Assembly (NCBI GenBank): GCA_023055505.1
Contig: JALIRH010000001.1
Coordinates: forward strand, 121,245,723-121,309,722
Direction of reading: 5' to 3'
From: Callipepla californica brunnescens
Lineage: Eukaryota; Chordata; Aves; Galliformes; Odontophoridae
Length of the DNA stretch: 64,000 nucleotides
Under the pieces are notes generated by a model. That model was not told the origin of the DNA. It saw nothing but the letters and a program-made list of their open reading frames with translations, and did no database searches. Shown piece after piece: positions 33,976 to 64,000 of the stretch. The stretch's first letter is position 1; the number at the start of each line of letters is the position of its first letter. Made by a program: the position numbers and the translations under genes.

Positions 33976-35488
33976 ACAACCACACAGTGCAGAACAACCT
34001 CCCACAAGCCACTTTATGCTTTTTAATTAGAGTATTTCACTTGGACATATGTTTTTGCATGTTACATTGCTTGGTGTGAATACAAAGAGGCCAGCAGACG
34101 CTAATACATATGACACACAGGCACACACAAACAGAGTCCCAGCACCCCTATAATGACAGGGTGTATGGGAGGCCAAGAGAGCTGTGAACGAGGGGATAAG
34201 AGATGTCATCAGGGAAAGCTGCCCAGAACAGCACTTGAAAACATTTATATGCTGTGTCATCTACTGAGATTGTTGGGAGAGGCAAAGATGGCTGGAAACT
34301 CAAGAAAGTTGCGGTGGTGGTGGTAAGGATGATGGAAACATGTCTTGGGAGGGTTGGGATCCCAAGGACAGCCAGATCATGGCAGCTAGGGAGGGAGGGG
34401 GAGCATTAGAGATGTTTGCTGGGGAGACAACAAGGCTCTCAGTGCAGCCTTAGCTGGTGTTACCACAATCCCATCAACAAAGTACCATGGGCAGGGAGAG
34501 GGTGGAGAAGGGGGATCTCGTGACAGCTCTGTCCAGCGGGTGGATGTCTCCGTGCAGCACTGTGTTTGGTGGACAAACCAAGGTCCACTGTCACTGCTGC
34601 ATCCCAGCCACTAGCTGTGGTCCTTGTGGTCCAACAGGCAGTGCCATAGTGTTGAGAAACTGAGCGCAGCTGAGCTCCAACACATGGTACCATACAATAC
34701 AGACTTCCATGAGTACAGCTGAGCTCAGCCCAACACACAGGACCAAGAGAGTTCTCCCATAGCTACTGGGAGCCTCTCAGCATTAGCGACAACAGCATCA
34801 GATCTTGGTGGACAATTCTCACAGCTCCTGATACCATGTGCCCAGGCACCCGATCCTTTGAAGTCTGGATTTTGGGAAAGCACCCCTTGCTCCTTCCCCT
34901 GAATCTTCCTAGGCACAACATGTGTTAGCCTCCTCTCTGCTGGCAGGTCCCATCTCTGGTCCAGTGGAAGCTCCACACTGCATGCTGCTGGGTGAAGATG
35001 AAACAAACAGCCAGTAGATCAGTATGACCAATCAAAGATAGAGAAAAGCCCACTGAGATTAAGGGCCTGCCCTCTCTGTGAGTGATTCAGGCTCCATCTG
35101 GGGCTGGTAGAGAGCCACTTTATACAGTAAAACACACAAAAGCACAACAAAATCATTAGCTGTTTCCAGTGTGGCCAAGTCCCTTTTAAATTCAGAGCCC
35201 TTTCTGCACATGGGCTTGGCCATAGTCTTCCAAGAATGGGATCTCCAAAACCTCCACATACGTTCCGAAGCTTGCAGAAAAGATCCCCTCAGGGTTAATC
35301 TGTCTGATCACGAGGCAAGAAGAGGTAATTCATCTTCCATGCTTCACTTCCAGCTGAGCCCTTGATTGGGAAAGATGTGCCTTAGTCACTGGCAATCAAA
35401 GTTCCAGGGGAATCCTTGGGCAAGGGATTGTCCTGCAGGTCGCCCTCAGCCCCAAGGTGTTGGCCAGATACCAGCACGAAATGCAAGA

Positions 35489-35494
35489 TTTATT
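35489..35494 (-). promoter_or_regulatory. distal candidate MYO7A poly(A) signal (AATAAA on - strand)
   Basis: tttatt on the + strand, about 755 bp beyond the MYO7A stop codon, in an AT-rich block. Confidence 0.4.
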
Positions 35495-35613
35495 TCTTTT
35501 TAATATTTTAAAAAATAAATAGAAGAAGAAAAACTTTAAAATTTGTTCATTAAATATTTCCAGCATTGCACAGACAGCACTTTAATATTCTAACATGTTC
35601 AATCAGTGGTTTG

Positions 35614-35619
35614 TTTATT
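35614..35619 (-). promoter_or_regulatory. proximal candidate MYO7A poly(A) signal (AATAAA on - strand)
   Basis: tttatt on the + strand, in ggtttgtttattctgat, giving a 3'UTR of about 630 bases. Confidence 0.45.
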
Positions 35620-35837
35620 CTGATTCCTAGTTAAAATGTGTTCCTCCCAGCCTGCTTTCTCTTTCTGTCCTTGAGAACACAGTGTATTCTTTTTTAATGT
35701 CAAAAAACAAGCCTTGCTGTGTTCATTGGACGCCCTTCCAGGAGGGATTGGGTCTCCACTACACGTCTTCAAAACCAGCATGTCCATAAGCTCACCAAAA
35801 GACATAAGCATCCCAACTGTTCTCTTGTCACTTAAAA

Positions 35838-35901
35838 AAAAAAACAACAAAAAAAACACAAACCAAACCAAGCCACACACACACGCACACACACACACAC
35901 A
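35838..35901 (+). repeat. A-rich tract plus (CA)n microsatellite
   Basis: An aaaaacaacaaaaaaaacac stretch leads into cacacacacgcacacacaca. It lies in the inferred MYO7A 3'UTR, where the transcript would read (UG)n followed by a U-rich run. Confidence 0.9.
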
Positions 35902-36249
35902 AATCCACTTCCCAGAGCCTTTGTGATGCCAGCCATTGGATTCAGGCAAACCTCCTGCCAGAGTTTCTACTCAAGTCATTATCTGAGAGCAGTGTTGTCC
36001 TCTGGAGTTCTTTGAGGTTTAGGTGTAGTCAGGGTGAGGAGGGAGGATGGGGGGTCAGAGATAGTCGTCTTCGCTGGAAGGGGTGGTGGGATTGGAGGCC
36101 TCAAGGTCAGAGTCCAGCGAACTCCCTGATGGTGTTCGGCTCATCTTCCACATCTGGGAGGCAAAGGTTCTCCCCCAGCTGCATGGGTATCCCACAGCCC
36201 TCAGCTGGTGAATTAGCCCCATGACCACATGCCAGTGGCTTCTTGCAGT

Positions 36250-63065
<26,816 letters not shown>

Positions 63066-64000
63066 CTGAAAAGGCATTTCAGTCATGTGCGTCTGCAGTT
63101 TGGCTGTTATTTATCATCTCTTGGGCCTCATTCTTTGAAGACTTGAAATTTACCATCTGGGTGGAGCATTCTCTGCATTTTTGGCCTGAAAATTTCTCCT
63201 TCCTACCTCTCTTTGCTTTCACAAGAAGGTCTATATGGTCTCTCTCTGATTGGTCTCCATATGCTGATTCATGGGATTGAGCAGAGCTGGGAACAGTCCC
63301 TTCCTTCCCCTCTTTGCATTCTCCTCTGAAATCTCACTGCCTGCTCTCAATGCCTCAATCCCAGCCACCTGCAAATGGATTAAATCTGATCCAAACTCCA
63401 GCAATACCACCTCACTAATCTCACCTGCTCACTACATGCTGTTGAGGATGGTCTGAGTTTGTGCATAGACACCCTGGGGACAATAGCATCACAAGAACTT
63501 TGAGGTCTCTGTAGAATTGCAATGGGAAGACCTTGAAGTGTTCCTCCAGAGGGCTTACAGTAAAGTTTGGAAGGGAGACATTATCAAGGAGTGTAGCAAT
63601 AGGATGAAGTATAATGGCGTCAAATTAAAAGAAGGTAGATAGACTTAGGTTAGATATTAGGGAGATATTTTTCGCTCTGAAGGTGACGAGGACATGGTAA
63701 ATTCTGCTTACAGAAGATGAGGATGACACATCCTTGGAAGTGTTCAAGGTTAGGTTGGATAGGGCTTTGGGTAAAGTGATCCACCCAAAATCTGATCAAC
63801 CCAAACCATCCTGTGATTCTGCAATTCTAAGATGGGAGCAACCTTAGTTGTAATAAAGGATTCAATAGCCCCGTTGCAGTCTTGTGGGAATCTCCTTCAG
63901 ATTGGAGGTTTAGTGTTGCCTTCAGCAGAGTTTCACTTCTGCACTGACATAACAAATACCTGCTCTCTGAAGATATCACCAAACAGGAGGTGCTATTCTG
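63066..64000. other. MYO7A intron, running off the window
   Basis: No further MYO7A exon is recognisable before the window ends. The sequence is intronic, with one CR1 fragment. Confidence 0.8.
63480..63832 (+). mobile_element. CR1 3' fragment (about 350 bp)
   Basis: Reads gaagtgttcctccagagggc, ggttagatattagggagata, catccttggaagtgttcaag, gttaggttggatagggcttt and a diverged gtgattctgcaattcta tail. Confidence 0.88.

Larger units (their letters stand above)
32831..35488. other. convergent intergenic spacer
   Basis: About 2.7 kb between the inferred ends of GDPD4 (+) and MYO7A (-). It holds two antisense CR1 fragments and unique sequence. No coding exon or RNA gene is recognisable. Confidence 0.6.

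Overview
This window is vertebrate nuclear DNA, almost certainly from a bird and most likely a galliform (chicken, quail or turkey type). The evidence is about 38 fragments of the avian CR1 LINE, recognised by their 3' ends (ccttccaac...attctatgattctatg, or the reverse complement), together with compact GT-AG introns and two protein-coding genes of clear vertebrate type. Only short coding exons interrupt long non-coding stretches. I see no bacterial, phage, CRISPR, tRNA or rRNA features.

Layout. (1) 1-12.72 kb is 5' flank with CR1 fragments, microsatellites and one assembly gap (100 N). The gap lies between two very long perfect pentanucleotide arrays of opposite orientation, (TCTCC)n at 7.45-7.75 kb and (GGAGA)n at 9.09-9.59 kb. 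(2) 12.75-31.76 kb, + strand, is a complete 15-exon gene for a six-transmembrane glycerophosphodiester phosphodiesterase, called GDPD4. The exons sum to 1743 nt (580 codons plus stop) and every splice phase closes. (3) 31.76-36.25 kb is the convergent 3' zone, with poly(A) signals for both genes and CR1 debris between them. (4) 36.25-63.07 kb, - strand, holds the last 30 coding exons of MYO7A (unconventional myosin VIIa). They encode 1416 residues plus stop, running from the IQ motifs through the charged helix, MyTH4, FERM, SH3, MyTH4 and FERM to the C-terminus. The motor domain lies beyond base 64000. From memory of the human map, GDPD4 and MYO7A are tail-to-tail neighbours there too, which supports both names.

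GDPD4 is predicted to be a membrane ecto-enzyme cleaving glycerophosphodiesters or related head groups. MYO7A is the actin motor of stereocilia and photoreceptors/RPE, mutated in Usher syndrome type 1B. They share a locus, not a pathway.

The strongest non-routine signal is a minor-spliceosome (U12) AT-AC intron in the second MyTH4 region of MYO7A (44234-44921). It has a perfect ATATCCTTT donor, a TCCTTAAC branch site and a terminal CAC. It is the only splice choice that restores the conserved reading FIAVLKYMG. Other points of interest are a GC-AG intron in the same gene, the inverted pentanucleotide arrays around the gap, and a CR1 tail that abuts a MYO7A splice acceptor. I found no new multi-gene system here and do not claim one.
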